Part shown: one piece after another, positions 1 to 13,329 of the stretch
Layout: the number at the start of each line of letters is the position of its first letter
Position numbering within the stretch: position 1 is the first letter of the stretch
Assembly (NCBI GenBank): GCA_964019055.1
Contig: OZ025217.1
Location: forward strand, 3,294,501-3,358,500
DNA length: 64,000 nucleotides
Reading direction: 5' to 3'
Origin: Anthopleura xanthogrammica
Lineage: Eukaryota; Cnidaria; Anthozoa; Actiniaria; Actiniidae
Program-made: the position numbers and the translations under genes
The notes under the pieces: generated by a model
Databases searched by the model: none
Told to the model about the DNA's origin: nothing
The model's input: only the letters and a program-made list of their open reading frames with translations

Positions 1-178
<178 letters not shown>

Positions 179-1990
179 TATATTTTAAGATGGTAACGCT
201 TAACAGATAATAACTGACAAACCTGCGGCCCTCTTTCTAGTTAGTTCTTTTTCGATTTCCTGGGGGGGAGGGGCTGGGGAAAATAGTCACTTCATTCAGA
301 CCCAAATCGCTGGAGATCGTAATTTTTTTATGGTGTTTTAGACCTGTTACAAACCGCAAAGTCGTTTTAGGAATAATAATATGCGGTAAAATTCACTTTT
401 ACGAATAACAAAAATTTAAAAACGTCAGTTTTGATTGCAAAAAAAAACAAAAACGAAGGCAGCTCAGAGAAATCCAAGTCATCAGTAATATTTTCGTCAA
501 TCTCACTGATTTTAAAGCATTCGATATTCAAGTTTTCCAATCCCATTTGCTATTTTAGTATTAGCGGATCAAAAGGGAAGATCCGGGGGGATCAGGACAC
601 CATTTTCATCGTATATTCTCATATCAATTCACAATCTGAACCCTCCTGGGGAAAAGGTCCGGATCCGCCTTTGTTTTCTCATGTGTTTCTCATTTGATTG
701 GATTTTTCTGGCAATAACTAAAGGAAGGAAAAAGCCCGCCCACACATCAAAGTTATTATTTGCTGGTGTAAAGTGCTTTAATGGTGGACAGGAAGCACCC
801 AGTTGGTCTTATAACAATCAGAAAATGGACTTATTAAACCGCTCATAGACAGTACTTGTAATAATTAGAAGAATTTTTTTCTTCAACTTTTTAGTCATTT
901 CATTAGGAAATGTTTCGCGAGGTAAACAATTAACTGCCTTATAAATTGCGTAATAGTTCACGTTATTGGACGTGTTTTTTATCTCGTTTCAAGCACGTCC
1001 GTCAAGGAGCTCTGGGTACGAGAGTACGCTGATTTTCAAGCATGCGCAGTAAACTATATTTCAATCAACAAGAAAAGTCTACATTGTAAACTTGAAAATG
1101 CTCGAAAAATGCTAACCAAAAATAGTGATCCATAATTCCTTTCGGGGAAGGCGATCAACCCAGCTGGTCCAGACGATCCGTTAATTTTGGACATTTTCCA
1201 GTTCAGTTGGTCGAAGCAAAATAGCGTTTGCCATTTACCTCCCAACCGAAATTTCCGGATTTTTCGTAAGTGGTAAACAGCCATGGATACGACTAAAACA
1301 ATGAATAGTAAAGAATAATTACATTTGTTCTGAAATTGGAAAACATTTCGCCCAAACAAAAGCGGTTTATTGATGAGCAACTGATTAAAAAGCGGTATTT
1401 AAGTAGTTCATACAGACACAACACGAACTAGTCGCTCCGTGGAATTTCGTAGCAGGATTCAAATTATATTTTATCTCGCGAACGAGATGGAACTGAGATA
1501 ACATTCCAACATAACCAATGTAACTGTGAGTTAGTAAATTATTTTCGCTGTATTGGGTTGCATGCAGAGAGACTTTTGAGACAAATTAAGGTAGATAAAT
1601 AATTGATTTCTTAATTCTTCAAATCATAAACACTATCAGCTCGATCCCACATTTTTTTATGAAGTGAATTTTTTTTACAGTGAGTTTGAAAGGGAGTCGT
1701 TAATTGGATTTTTTAAGGGATTTGGATGTTGTCTAGTGGATAATCAAAGGTTGTAAAACCGGTGTGCATACGTACATACTTTCTTCAGTACTCCACATAG
1801 AGCTCTTCGATACTAATTTACAATAATATATTGAGAACTATTTAAAACTAACTAATAAGACATAGAAAAATAAAATCTAAAATCTATTATATATCAATTA
1901 TCTAAATTTAAAAGCTTTAAGAATGAAGCTACCCAGCGACATAGCAATATTGGATTAAGCTTGAAGTTCTTAGAGGACAAAATGCACTTG
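179..1990. other. Non-coding stretch, nothing recognised
   Basis: I see no gene, RNA gene or repeat that I can support here. Open frames are short and without domain features. Confidence 0.5.
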
Positions 1991-2009
1991 ACTCGTACCT
2001 GCCTTTAGG

Positions 2010-2270
2010 GTCTTGGGTGGTGATGATACCGGTGTATTAGTGGTTGTAGGTGATGATGGTGGTGATGATGTTGGTTGGGATAATGATGGTGATGTTACTG
2101 GCCTTGTTGTGGTAATAATGATGGTTGTGATTATTGTGGTGGTTGCGTTTATGTTATTGATGATGGTGATGGCAGTGATAAAGATGATGAGATGATGGAG
2201 TGATGATGCTGATAGTAGAGGTTATTATGCATCGTGATTATGAGTGATAATAATAATAGTAACGCTGGTA
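2010..2270. repeat. Imperfect TGATGG/TGGTGA-type simple repeat
   Basis: A purine/T-rich stretch built from degenerate TGATGG, TGGTGA and TGATGA triplet blocks. The open frame across it encodes only low-complexity G/D/V sequence and is not a gene. Confidence 0.8.
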
Positions 2271-2636
2271 GATTCAATACCGCCTGTCAAAAATATCAGC
2301 AAAATAAAAAATAAATAAAAAATAACAGGATGTTTTAAAAAAACGAACAAAGCCACTTTGAATTTATTTTTCAAAGCTCACGATAAAGAGCTTTTTTTTC
2401 ATTAAAATACCAGTAGATAACAAATATGGTTATCGTCGTTTATCTTGCTGCTTTTCTAATATCCTCTAATTGGTTTTATGGTTAATAGGAGGCAATATGA
2501 TAGAATATAACCCATGCAGTTTCTTAGTGTTTTTATTCTCTTCCTTCCAAATCACGAAATAAATAAATATAGCACGATAGTCTTACCTGATTAGAGAGTT
2601 GAGAGTTGTAAAGTTATGTACCACAGTAGCCATGAT

Positions 2637-2657
2637 TGTAGCAGTAGCAGTAGTAAT

Positions 2658-2693
<36 letters not shown>

Positions 2694-2880
2694 TGCAGCG
2701 ATAGTAGCAGTAGCAGTAGCTGTAGCAGTAGCAGCAGCAGCAGCAGTAGCAGCAGCAGTAGTTGCAGCGACAGTAGTAGCAGTAGCAGCAGTAACAGTAG
2801 CAGCAGCAGCATTAGCAGTAGCAGCAGCAGCATTAGCAGTAGTATCAGTATAACAGCAACAACATTAGTAGCAGCAGTAG
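2637..2880. repeat. (AGC/AGT)n imperfect trinucleotide repeat
   Basis: About 240 bp of AGC, AGT and AGTAGC triplets. It is open in several frames on both strands (poly-Ser, poly-Ala/Val, poly-Leu), as expected for a triplet repeat rather than a coding exon. A similar tract recurs at 47120-47230. Confidence 0.95.
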
Positions 2881-4522
2881 TAGAATCATTCTACTTAGCC
2901 CATGAAACAAAGTCGTATGATTAGTACTCTAACAGTCATGAAGTAAAACAAAAGAAAGCAATGGAACTAGTGTCTGCTATTATATAACACTATTATGCAA
3001 ACTGCTTTTTTCACGCGCCAACCAAAATCATTCTAACAGCAGCATGCTGTACACCTAGAATGATCTTCAGTTCAGCTCTTAAAAAACTAATGTCGAAATA
3101 ATACAATATAAAGCAATATAAATGAAAATCACCCGGTGTTCATTAAACTACACATACTTTATTATCAGTAAGATAAGAGTACTTTAAAAGCTGTAGGACA
3201 CTTAGAGTAACAGAAAATGCATCATAAAAATAATATTCCTAAAAGTACTAGTCTAATGGTTACAACAAAGTTAGTTTTTTCACAAGATATTTATCATTAT
3301 TTTACAACTTTTTTACAAAATATTTTAAGTTTACCAAAAAAAAAATACAATTTGAGTTCTCATTACTATTAAATATTTCTTCTTTGTAGCGTATTATTTA
3401 AGGATAATTTATCTTGAATTTCATTTTTTTTTTTTTGATGATTTCTACCTCACAATTGTTTAGGTTACAAAAAAAAAGCCGCTTCTTAGACATTTTCTTT
3501 TCAAATCCTCAAAGAATCCTTTGTTTTGAATCTCAGCGGTTTGTGGACGTCCCATTTTTACCACCAATAATTAGCAAACAAAAATTTACGACTCAATGCT
3601 TTTAACCACGCGGTGTATATGAAAGAACGTCTCTTTCTAAATTATAAAGAGTATTGCCTTCCAGGTTATGAATATTTCATTTCATCGCAGGAGAAAATTG
3701 AGGGTTTTCTGAGGATCTTATGACAACGCGTGTTGGATTTTTCGGCCATTAGTGATTTGCTTTTAAAACCTTATCCGTAAAAAGCAGAAATCCGAAAGAT
3801 TGCCTTAAGTGGTTTTTGAGCTCTAAGAGTCCCTCTTTTCAAAAGCGATCGTCAAGTTATTTAGTGGAAATCAGCTTAATTCGATTTGTGACCGCGTGTC
3901 CGAATTGCTTCAAAAACTAACGACATTGACCGTCAGAAATCGATCCTTCAGTGGCCTTATACATCAATATATATAATTATGCGTCTGGTATGTCGAATTT
4001 TCAAGTCTTTAGCCGAAAAATATGTACGACACAGCATTTTTGAGTAAAAATAAGAAAGCGCAGTGCACAATTTTTGAGACGTAATTTTTGTGTTTTTTAG
4101 TTGAAATATAAACAATTTATCACTCGGATTGTCATCTTATTTCTCAGGTTTTCGGGCCTCAGGCAACAAAAGATGACTCGTATTTATCATATACAGGCCG
4201 TGTCAACGTGTAATAGCCTTCATTTATCAACTTTGAGCTAGAAATGATGCGACATTTTATTTAATTTTCACTTAGTCGTGAAGGCAGGTAACCGGAAAAG
4301 TACCTTCGAGGTCACCCATTAGTAGTGGCAATTAGAGTTAGTTGCGATATACCTGTCTGCATAATTTAATATGGGGTAAAAGAGGAGCTAAAGTGTTTTT
4401 TTTACATAGCTACAATTTGTCGCTATGTGTTTGGTAGATTAAGAGTATATATACATATATGTATAAAAAGATTTTTGAACAGCTCTCCCTCAAGTTTTGA
4501 GTCCCTTTTTTAGTATTAAATC
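2881..4522. other. Non-coding stretch, nothing recognised
   Basis: AT-rich sequence with homopolymer runs. I see no supported gene or element. Confidence 0.5.
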
Positions 4523-5262
4523 CTGAAACAACCTCTGGGCTGATCTAAGTCAGGGCATGGCTAACTCACAGATTGAACCCTGAAACAACCTCTGGGCTGA
4601 TCTAAGTCAGGGCATGGCTAACTCACAGATTGAACCCTGAAACAACCTCTGGGCTGATCTAAGTCAGGACATGGCTAACTTACAGATCAAACCCTGAAAC
4701 AACCTCTGGGCTGATCTAAGTCAGGACATGGCTAACTTACAGATCAAACCCTGAAACAACCTCTGGGCTGATCTAAGTCAGGACATGGCTAACTTATAGA
4801 TCAAACCCTGAAACAACCTCTGGGCTGATCTAAGTCAGGGCATGGCTAAGTCACAGATCAAACCCTGAAACAACCTCTGGGCTGATCTAAGTCAGGACAT
4901 GGCTAAGTCACAGATAGAACCCTGAAACAACCTCTGGGCTGATCTAAGTCAGGACATGGCTAAGTCACAGATAGAACCCTGAAACAACCTCTGGGCTGAT
5001 CTAAGTCAGGACATGGCTAAGTCACAGATAGAACCCTGAAACAACCTCTGGGCTGATCTAAGTCAGGGCATGGCTAACTTACAGATTGAACACTGAAACA
5101 ACCTCTGGGCTGATCTAAGTCAGGGCACGGCTAACTTACAGATAGAACCCTGAAACAACCTCTGGGCTGATCTAAGTCAGGGCACGGCTAACTTACAGAT
5201 AGAACTCTGAAACAACCTCTGGGCTGATCTAAGTCAGGACATGGCTAACTTACAGATTAAAT
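4523..5262 (-). repeat. 57-bp minisatellite, about 13 copies (amplified SINE tail)
   Basis: Thirteen tandem copies of a 57-bp unit beginning CTGAAACAACCTCTGGGC, with exact 57-bp register (unit starts 4523, 4580, 4637 and so on). Neighbouring copies share variants: GGGCATGG or GGACATGG, and GATTGAA, GATCAAA or GATAGAA after the CAGAT. That shows local homogenisation. The reverse complement of the unit is the 3' tail of the SINEs at 42650, 47638 and 60226. On the right, 5263-5330 reads as degenerate SINE body in the same minus orientation, so this is an expanded tail of a minus-strand SINE. Confidence 0.93.
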
Positions 5263-5335
5263 TGAAATTTAACGGCTTAGTTTTTGCGGAAGTAGTAAAC
5301 CCAGAAAACCTGGAAAAAAAGATATCGAATCAATT
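5263..5335 (-). mobile_element. Degenerate SINE body next to the amplified tail
   Basis: Read on the minus strand, this resembles the SINE body that precedes the tail elsewhere: a TTTTCC-type block, an AAAC/AGC block, then a counterpart of the AAATTCCAATTCGATCTG segment. No tRNA-like head is visible further out. Confidence 0.5.
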
Positions 5336-5789
5336 TCGTTAAAAGACTTTGGGATAATCAGTAAGTGATATTTTTACCGATCTTATATCATCAAGGCTAT
5401 CATTAAGAAATGTCCAACACGCGACTCTTTAAGTACCATTTCTTAACACATCGATAAGATGTTTCTAGTTTAAAAACCTAAAAACCCATATAATCCTCTA
5501 TTTGGATTTGATGTTTGCATTTCGACTTTAATCTGGCTGTTATTTACTTAACTCTTTACTTAAGTTCTTACACGACACCGCTTTAGCAGTCTTCCTCTTA
5601 AGATCAGATTCTTATTATCAAACACTGACGACTGACGAAACGTCGACGAGCGATATCCGCCACTTCAAGATCCGAACGAACGGCTTTGTCTTTCAATTTA
5701 AGTCTCATGAATTTCCAATCTCGTAGATCTCATTTGTTTCATCGTTTTGCTTCGCCTCAGGCCACCCTTTTTTAAAACCCCAACTGTTT
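5336..5789. other. 3' flank of the first GPCR gene
   Basis: No second element is recognised here. Presumed 3' untranslated and intergenic sequence; I could not place a confident polyadenylation signal. Confidence 0.35.
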
Positions 5790-7121
5790 TTAAAGTGGCG
5801 TGCCATACACTGTGCGAATGCGTACAGCAGTTTGCTTATTTTGACTAGTATTTAGATTTTCAACTTCTAATTGTTTCTTATAAGGAGCGTCTTTCAGACT
5901 GTTTTCTTCCATGTTGTTTTCGTTTTCGCGACTCGGTGGTTGAGAATCAACTGAGGAGCACTCATCCATGGCTTTTTGAATTATAATACTCGTAGATCCA
6001 CTATTAATGTTATTCTGTTGAAGAAGTTGGTGATTGTGGTTTAAGTTGTCATCTTCTTCATGTTTTATTCCATTGTTTCTTCCATCCTTTCTTGTTTGCA
6101 ATGGAACACTATCAATTTCTGTTAACGAACTTTTTCTTCTCATTCTCAGTCGAAGTTCATTACCTTTGCGATTGAGTGGATCGAGTAGAATCGCTTTAAA
6201 CGCGAACCTAAAGTACCCAATAAATATAAAGCACACGATAGGATTCATCATGCAGCTCATGTACGAAAATAAAATCGAAATGAACTTGTACGTTTTATTG
6301 CAAATTTGTTCCGGCATATGAGAAGCGTACGAGCACCAAACCCATCCGATCCAATAAGGTAGAAAGCAAACATAAAAAGTTATTATAATAACTCCTACCA
6401 TTACTACAACTCTTCTCTTAATGTGATCAGACTTCCTTCTTTGTGTGACGAGCCTCATCCTCGGATCTTTACGACGACATAAATTAATAGCGACAGCGGA
6501 GTAGAGTACAAGAATCACAATCATTACTCCACATAGTATGATGATGAATGTTAGGTACCACTGCCTCCACAAGGGGACGAAGCTCCGAACAGCGCACGCC
6601 AGACCCTGTTTAGTTGCTATGATATTCCCAAAGTAAAGTATAGGCGACCAGTATACGACGCTTCCAATCCACAAGGCCCCTGTTATGAACTTCACATATG
6701 GAAGCTTTATAACGGTCTTGTAAGGACAGAATACCGCTAAGAATCGTTCCAGTGACAGAGCCCCTAGATGCGTTACAGACACTGTGATTGAGACCTTCTC
6801 GGTAAAGTTAACAGTCTTGCAAAGTATAGATCCCATGACCCCTGGAATAAGCCATGAATCGTTGGTTAAAATTCGAGTCATTCGCTCTGGGAAACTCCAT
6901 ATTGTCATTATAAGGTCCGACAGTGCCACGCTTGCTATCAATAGATTACTCACAGTCCTCATTCTACCATTAATATTCCGTTTGATCGCTAGAATCAGGA
7001 GACTATTACCGATCAAGCTTGTCAAGAGAATAACGCTATATGCTATGGTCTTGAACGCTTTAGACACATCAGACTCATCCACTACGGGCTTCAACCTCGT
7101 TTCGTTTGCTGTTTCATTCAT
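5790..7121 (-). CDS. Rhodopsin-family (class A) GPCR, neuropeptide-type, intronless, 443 aa
   Basis: Seven-transmembrane receptor of the plasma membrane, complete in one exon. ATG at 7121 gives a short extracellular N terminus with two N-glycosylation sequons (N2, N6). Visible class A landmarks: TM1 with GN (residues 39-40), TM2 with SDL (68-70) followed by PERMTR, Cys101 at the top of TM3 and Cys176 in the second extracellular loop (likely disulfide), ERF at 125-127 in place of DRY, CFLPYW in TM6 (about 252-257), and NPIVC at 293-297 in place of NPxxY. The C tail is long (about 130 residues), polar and Ser/Asn/Gln-rich. The ligand is not readable from sequence; peptide-like ligands are typical of such cnidarian receptors (family knowledge), but monoamine or orphan status is possible. 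Related to the three other GPCRs in this window and lacks their TM2-TM3 intron. Confidence 0.93.
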   Translation of the reverse strand: MNETANETRLKPVVDESDVSKAFKTIAYSVILLTSLIGNSLLILAIKRNINGRMRTVSNLLIASVALSDLIMTIWSFPERMTRILTNDSWLIPGVMGSILCKTVNFTEKVSITVSVTHLGALSLERFLAVFCPYKTVIKLPYVKFITGALWIGSVVYWSPILYFGNIIATKQGLACAVRSFVPLWRQWYLTFIIILCGVMIVILVLYSAVAINLCRRKDPRMRLVTQRRKSDHIKRRVVVMVGVIIITFYVCFLPYWIGWVWCSYASHMPEQICNKTYKFISILFSYMSCMMNPIVCFIFIGYFRFAFKAILLDPLNRKGNELRLRMRRKSSLTEIDSVPLQTRKDGRNNGIKHEEDDNLNHNHQLLQQNNINSGSTSIIIQKAMDECSSVDSQPPSRENENNMEENSLKDAPYKKQLEVENLNTSQNKQTAVRIRTVYGTPL

Positions 7122-8849
7122 TTTAGGGTGTTTTTAGGCAATTTCCAAGCACTATATTCACTTTTACATCGAACTCTAATAGGAAATTCACAACACTAGT
7201 TGTCTTGCCCACCTGTCAACTTCAATGAATTACACTTTCTTTTGCGTTCCTTATGACGACGAATTCTTTATGAATCTTCGCTCCAATTAATGAACTCTTT
7301 CAGGCTGTCGGCTTAGCAGAATTGATGACGGAGTTTGCGGCACATAATAATTTGTATTTCTCTTTAAAGGATATCAAATGTTATCCAGTTTCCCGTGCTT
7401 GAGGGGTTGAGAGATGACCTGGGCACCAGGCTAAGAAATATTGACTTGCAGAACTGAGGGGTACTTCAGATTTCCAATATCCAATATATCGTCCTAATGT
7501 GATCAAATAACAAGCTTTTCAGTTGTAGTTTTATAACTATGTTTCGTAAGTCTTTTTAGTAGGGCTTATTACTAAGAACTAAGCAATTTGTTTGGACCGT
7601 CATAGGAAAAGCGAAAAGTATTAAAGCCCAGAGTTACCTACCTGCTTAGGTCATAGCAAATTAATTCGATATTTTTAGAACCAAGATAATTACACAAGGA
7701 ATGTCAGTCTGGCGTGTCATCGCTCCAGCCTAGAGTTGTTGAAGCGAAACTCTTTCATTTGTGTTAATAAAAGATCTCTTTCAACTTGAAAAGCTCTCGA
7801 ATCCCGCGTCAGTAGTTAGAACTTTCTCGCCACCCCATGTGGTAGCTCCAAATAATAAAAAAAATTCGTATGTCTTGAATTTCTTGTGTTTCATAACGAG
7901 CAACTTTTATAACTGCTAGACGCCTTCGATTATAACTTGTATTATTAGCTTGTTTATCTAGTTATGTTTTTATTAATATCTTATTATTCTGTGGAAATTA
8001 AGTCCATTTTAATAGTCAGCCTCTCGACAACCAACAGGGATTATTATTTCCGCTCTCCCCGCACGAAAACTGAAAATCATTGGTTAGTTTTTCCGACTTC
8101 CTCTCACGGAAGCATAACCTTGACAGGCCGAAAGCTTGTACACAGTTAAATAATAGGAATTTGAGACCCTAACAGGCCCTAACAGGCCCTAACACAACGA
8201 TATGTTTTCAAATGTTCTGTATCTTGAGCAAGGTTCACATAACTTGACACCAACTTGATGTTGAGTTTGGATGTGTGGATAAAACGAAATGAAAAATGTC
8301 TTTATCATACGATTGACATCAGAATGCATTCCTGTGGAGGAGCCTCTATTAAACTAGCTTTTGGAGATTATATCTTTATTTTCATTTTTAATCGGTGTTG
8401 AACAACTCCAAGTATTCTTCGTGTTCTGATTATCTGCGAGATAACTGGAAATATTCTCGACATGCCATGTGTTGTCGTTATCTTTGCGTTACCATTCATT
8501 AGCCAGGAACTAGGAAGAATTGAACACTGTTTACAAAACTAGCCCAACCTTCTCCGTCATATTCCCACCAGCCTTACGGTTTCAGTATTTATGACCACAA
8601 TTATCTTCTTTCCGATACACTATAAAACTTGACCTTAGTTCATAAACTAGCTACTCCTGCCACTAAAATGAATATTAGTACAACACAGATATGAAGATGG
8701 CGATACTTTGGAATTTTTTGGTGCCCAGCTGAAAATGTTTAATCTAAGCTCTGATTCGCCAGTTGTTGCAGCCAGTGGAGAACGTTGCGGGTAGATATTA
8801 GGTAGATATTTTAAGTCTATGGCTTCATTCTGAATGGCTGGTTTAAAGT
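7122..8849. other. Upstream/intergenic region of the first GPCR
   Basis: Nothing is recognised apart from three copies of a CCCTAACAGG decamer at about 8166-8195. Presumably holds the promoter and 5' UTR of the receptor at 5790-7121, but no promoter motif is convincing. Confidence 0.4.
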
Positions 8850-8965
8850 TTTGTTCTTTCTAACCTCTCTCCATGCAACAGTGCTTGTTAAGGCTATTCA
8901 GAGAGGGTTTGTTCTTTCTAACCTCTCTCCATGCAACAGTGCTTGTTAAGGCTATTCAGAGAGGG
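8850..8965. repeat. Perfect 58-bp tandem duplication
   Basis: Two adjacent copies (8850-8907 and 8908-8965) beginning TTTGTTCTTTCTAACC and ending CAGAGAGGG. They look identical by eye, so the duplication is recent. Confidence 0.95.
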
Positions 8966-11040
8966 TCAATACAAGTATGTAAAGTAGCTTACGTGGGAAT
9001 CGAAGTAGGCTTCTTGCTTAGCAGATAACGCGGGCATGCACTTTCCCACTAATCCATGAACAACTCCTCTAATCCCGAAATATTTTATAAACTAATGCTA
9101 AACAGATTTTGGAAAAGTTGAAAAAAGTGCGCGAATTGAACTACTGTCGACCATTTTAAGACTTTTTTTCCTATTCTACTTTTATCCCTTTTTGCTTCAC
9201 CGCGAAATGCAATCAAAACTGACGACCCCTCCAGTCATAAACATATCATCCTGGACATCTGGCATCCTTGAGCTAAATGAATTCAATTTTTTACTCATTG
9301 TAGTCCACATTGTAGGTATTTTAATCAAACTAATATTCATCTTTTTCTAATTCTCTTCGTGTCACAGTTATCTCATTTTCCTGGCACCAAATGGTTTTGG
9401 TCTTAACTGTAGACGACATCAATAAAATTTTCAATTTGCTATCAAGAAAAGATAAGGAATTAAAAAAAAAAAAACAAGTCAAACCAGAATGGCTAGCTTT
9501 AACCAGCTTGAGTATGGAATCAATATGAAAATCGTATCTGTTTTTGTTTTTGAAGTAGTTTGGTTTAAACCAAAAAGAAAGCATCATTATTTATAGACAT
9601 TTTTTGGTTGTCTAGATTAAATCTCGTTTTTTTTTTTTTTGCAAATTGTTTTCCAAAAAAATTGCTTCTGTAAATTTCTTGGGTTTTTTTAAAAGATATT
9701 AAAATTATTTTTTAGATTTTCTTCATTTTAGTTGCAGGATCGAACAATTCTCGATTCCCCTTATTACTCATGATACCTCTACTACCAGAATGCTTGTCGT
9801 AGTTCCTTTTGTTGGCCTAATATTAACATCATTATCTTGCGACTCTCAAAGGAGTTCAAACATTTGAATAAGAAAAAGAATCCTAAGAGGATCAGTCTGG
9901 TGGTAGTGGTATCAAGATATAATAAGGGGAGTTGTCAATTGTTTAAGCTAGCTTTTCTTCATGAGACTTAGACAGGATAAAGAGAATATGATATAAATTT
10001 TATTTGAAATTACAAATTAATGCTAGCAAAATATTTTGAGACACTGCTATTTTACAGCGTATTTTTTCATAAAGCTTAAAATTTACCAGCTGGCGAGGAG
10101 TGGTTTGGTTTGAAAGAAGAAAATTGAATACCGATCACCATAAAGTTGTCCAATTAAAACACTAAACAATTTTTTCTATCTGGTTTTAGAATCTTATTCA
10201 TAATAGAATCTGCTTAATAAATTGGCTTTTTTCGAGCTTTGGTCGGCTTAATTAAAAAAGTTTAGAAATTATTCTCATTATTGGCCCTCAATTTTCTAAA
10301 AAACTCTTTCATCTTGAAAATGAGCTTAAGTTTTTTTCAATCTACAGCTTTTAATACAGAGCTTGCTAATGGAATATTCCTTTATTGAAAAACAATTAAT
10401 AAAAAATACGTAATATTTCTTGACGAAGACCAAAAATTTAGTATTTGTCTGGCACGGCAGTTCGATTTCGTGAACAAATCTTTATTGGAATAATCATAAA
10501 AGTATATTTGTTTTGATCACTTATTGTGAATGCGTTCGGTTGCCAGGCATTTTAAGGGTTCTTTTCATAGAAATCCTCCTGAAACTGTCTGATGTTTTTA
10601 CGTTTTTTTTTTTACTTTTTTAGCTAAAAGAAAGAAGATATTAGCTTGATATATTACTTTACTTTGGTGATCAGTATTTATTGTGTTAATCATTAAAATG
10701 TAAAATAATATTTTTATTTTTATTTCTTAATGTATAATATTTTTGAATATTTTTATTTAAAAAAATTTTATTGAATGTTTAATATTTTGATTGTTTTATT
10801 GTTTTATTTTTATATTTTTCTAAATGTTTAATATTTTTGATTCTTCATTATTTATATTTTTATATTTTTTTGATATTTAATATTTTTTTATGATGTTTAA
10901 TATTTTCATTCTTTATTTTTTATTTTCATGTGTCTTTTCATGCACAACCGTTATAACTATTAAGCATGTTCATATTATAAAGTGTTTTATCAATGATATA
11001 GACTCGTTCACTGTCCATGATTTCTCATGAATTATTCATG
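8966..11040. other. AT-rich non-coding stretch
   Basis: No gene seen. 10690-10920 is extremely T/A-rich, with recurring AATATTTTT and TTTAATATT words. It could be a decayed low-complexity repeat. Confidence 0.5.
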
Positions 11041-11044
11041 AGTT

Positions 11045-11151
11045 TGTTAAACAAAAAAATGATACACTAGGGAATGACACGTGGTCTGAAATGGGGGAAA
11101 AAACCGCCCAATGTTGCTGAAGTAGGATCAGTTTCTACTTCAGCAACATTG
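11045..11151. repeat. Dispersed block plus 17-bp perfect hairpin
   Basis: The segment around 11045-11095 (GTTAAACAAA, then GGGAATGACACGTGGTCTGA) recurs at about 23150-23200. It is followed by a perfect inverted repeat: arm 11109-11125 (CAATGTTGCTGAAGTAG) and its reverse complement at 11135-11151, with a 9-nt loop. Probably a fragment of a foldback element. Confidence 0.6.
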
Positions 11152-11293
11152 CGTGCGTCAAATTCCAAAATTGCTTCGTGTGACATGGCGCGCAACATCA
11201 ACAATGTCTTCGACATTGCGCGCAAGTTACAACGTGTGTCATTAGCTTTAATGTTCTTGGTACTTTTATTTTTGCTACGTTCGATAAGATATA

Positions 11294-11370
11294 TTAATAA
11301 TAATAGTAATAACGATAGAAATGATAATGATGATGATAATAATAATGATGATAATAATAATAATAAATAT
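11294..11370. repeat. AAT/GAT-rich microsatellite
   Basis: Imperfect AAT, AATGAT and GATAAT trinucleotide tract. The surrounding open frames are caused by it and are not genes. Confidence 0.8.
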
Positions 11371-11602
11371 AATAATAACAAGATTCTTGTATGGCGCAGC
11401 ACGATAATCTCGGTGTGCTTTACATAAAAAATTGAATCTCATAAGTTAATGAAAAATTAAAATTAATAACTAAAGTCACTGAGTACAATTTATAAATCTT
11501 GAATTAAAAACGATATGGCTGCATGTGTGCGTAAGATGTAGTTGGGCGTGTGTGCTGTGGAAGGTTTTGCCTGGAAAGTTTAGTCGGGTATTAGGCAGGT
11601 TT

Positions 11603-12007
11603 TAAGGCCCGTTTACACTAGCGATATTTCCAGCATGATTGCGGTAAATTAGTTGCCAATTCAAATCGTTCGTCAAATCGCCGCAAATTAGAACGTGCCT
11701 TAGTGCAACTTCACAGCAATTTTTGGTTGAAAAAAAAACAGCAAAAGCTACCGTTCCCGCCCCCGCTTCTGAGGAAATTGCGCGTGCGTTTGGAAAGTAC
11801 GTCGACAAAAAAGTGCAACAAAAAAAAAACACAAAAAAAAAACACAAAAAAAACAAATAATAAATTGGAAAGTAGAGGAAGAAGATTTACATGCTTATTA
11901 GCGAAAACTCTAACCAAAACTGAATATCACTTTTCACCATGTCGCACTGCAAATCTGAAATTGCACTGCAATTGCACTGCAAATGCTGCTAGTGTAACAG
12001 GCCTTTA
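11603..12007. mobile_element. MITE, about 405 bp, with GGCC-GTTTACACTAGC inverted ends
   Basis: The left end reads AAGGCCCGTTTACACTAGC. The right end, read on the other strand, is AAAGGCCTGTTACACTAGC. These terminal inverted repeats enclose about 400 bp with A-rich runs and no coding capacity, as in a non-autonomous DNA transposon. A related but distinct copy lies at 34867-35084. Confidence 0.75.
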
Positions 12008-12352
12008 GCCAGATTTGGAGACGAGATTTGCCACCAAATCCTCAAGAACCAATGATGTATCATCAAAAGAACTAATGGCATAGCGCGTTTGTTGTCCGGA
12101 CTTGAAAAACAAAAATATCTCGCATTTTCGACTGCTTTATTTTTTAAGTACCGCGACATGAGTGACATATGAAATTGAACTTGACTAGATAAGCGAGCAG
12201 ACGAACATACGGCAACTAAAAATGTCCAGCGGAAGAGAATGTCAGCTAGAAAGATAACAAGGTAAACTGAATAAATGAACAAAAGAGTTTTCGGTAATTG
12301 ACTTATTCAGCCATGGACTAACAAAATAGAGTAAATCAAAATAATTATTATA

Positions 12353-13243
<891 letters not shown>

Positions 13244-13312
13244 TATAGACCTCTTGCAGCTTTTCGGAAAGCAGCTCAATTTCGAGGACAAAACAATAGG
13301 TTCCAATTCTCA
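13244..13312. mobile_element. Half copy of the GACCCCTTGCA foldback MITE
   Basis: Begins TATAGACCTCTTGCAG and continues with GCAGCTCAATTT and GAGGACAAAACAATAGG. This is the left half of the palindromic element seen complete at 22450-22586; the right arm is missing. Confidence 0.6.
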
Positions 13313-13329
13313 AACTTCCACTTTGACTT

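Noticed and set aside
2591..2924. Long open frames in several phases on both strands (poly-Ser, poly-Ala/Val, poly-Leu)
   Set aside because: Pure AGC/AGT trinucleotide repeat; open frames are a side effect of the repeat.
4523..5262. CRISPR-like direct-repeat array
   Set aside because: Copies are head to tail with no unique spacers, and the genome is eukaryotic; the unit is a SINE tail.
11067..11427. Paired plus- and minus-strand frames of about 110 codons
   Set aside because: Span a hairpin and an AAT/GAT microsatellite; no domain and composition-driven.
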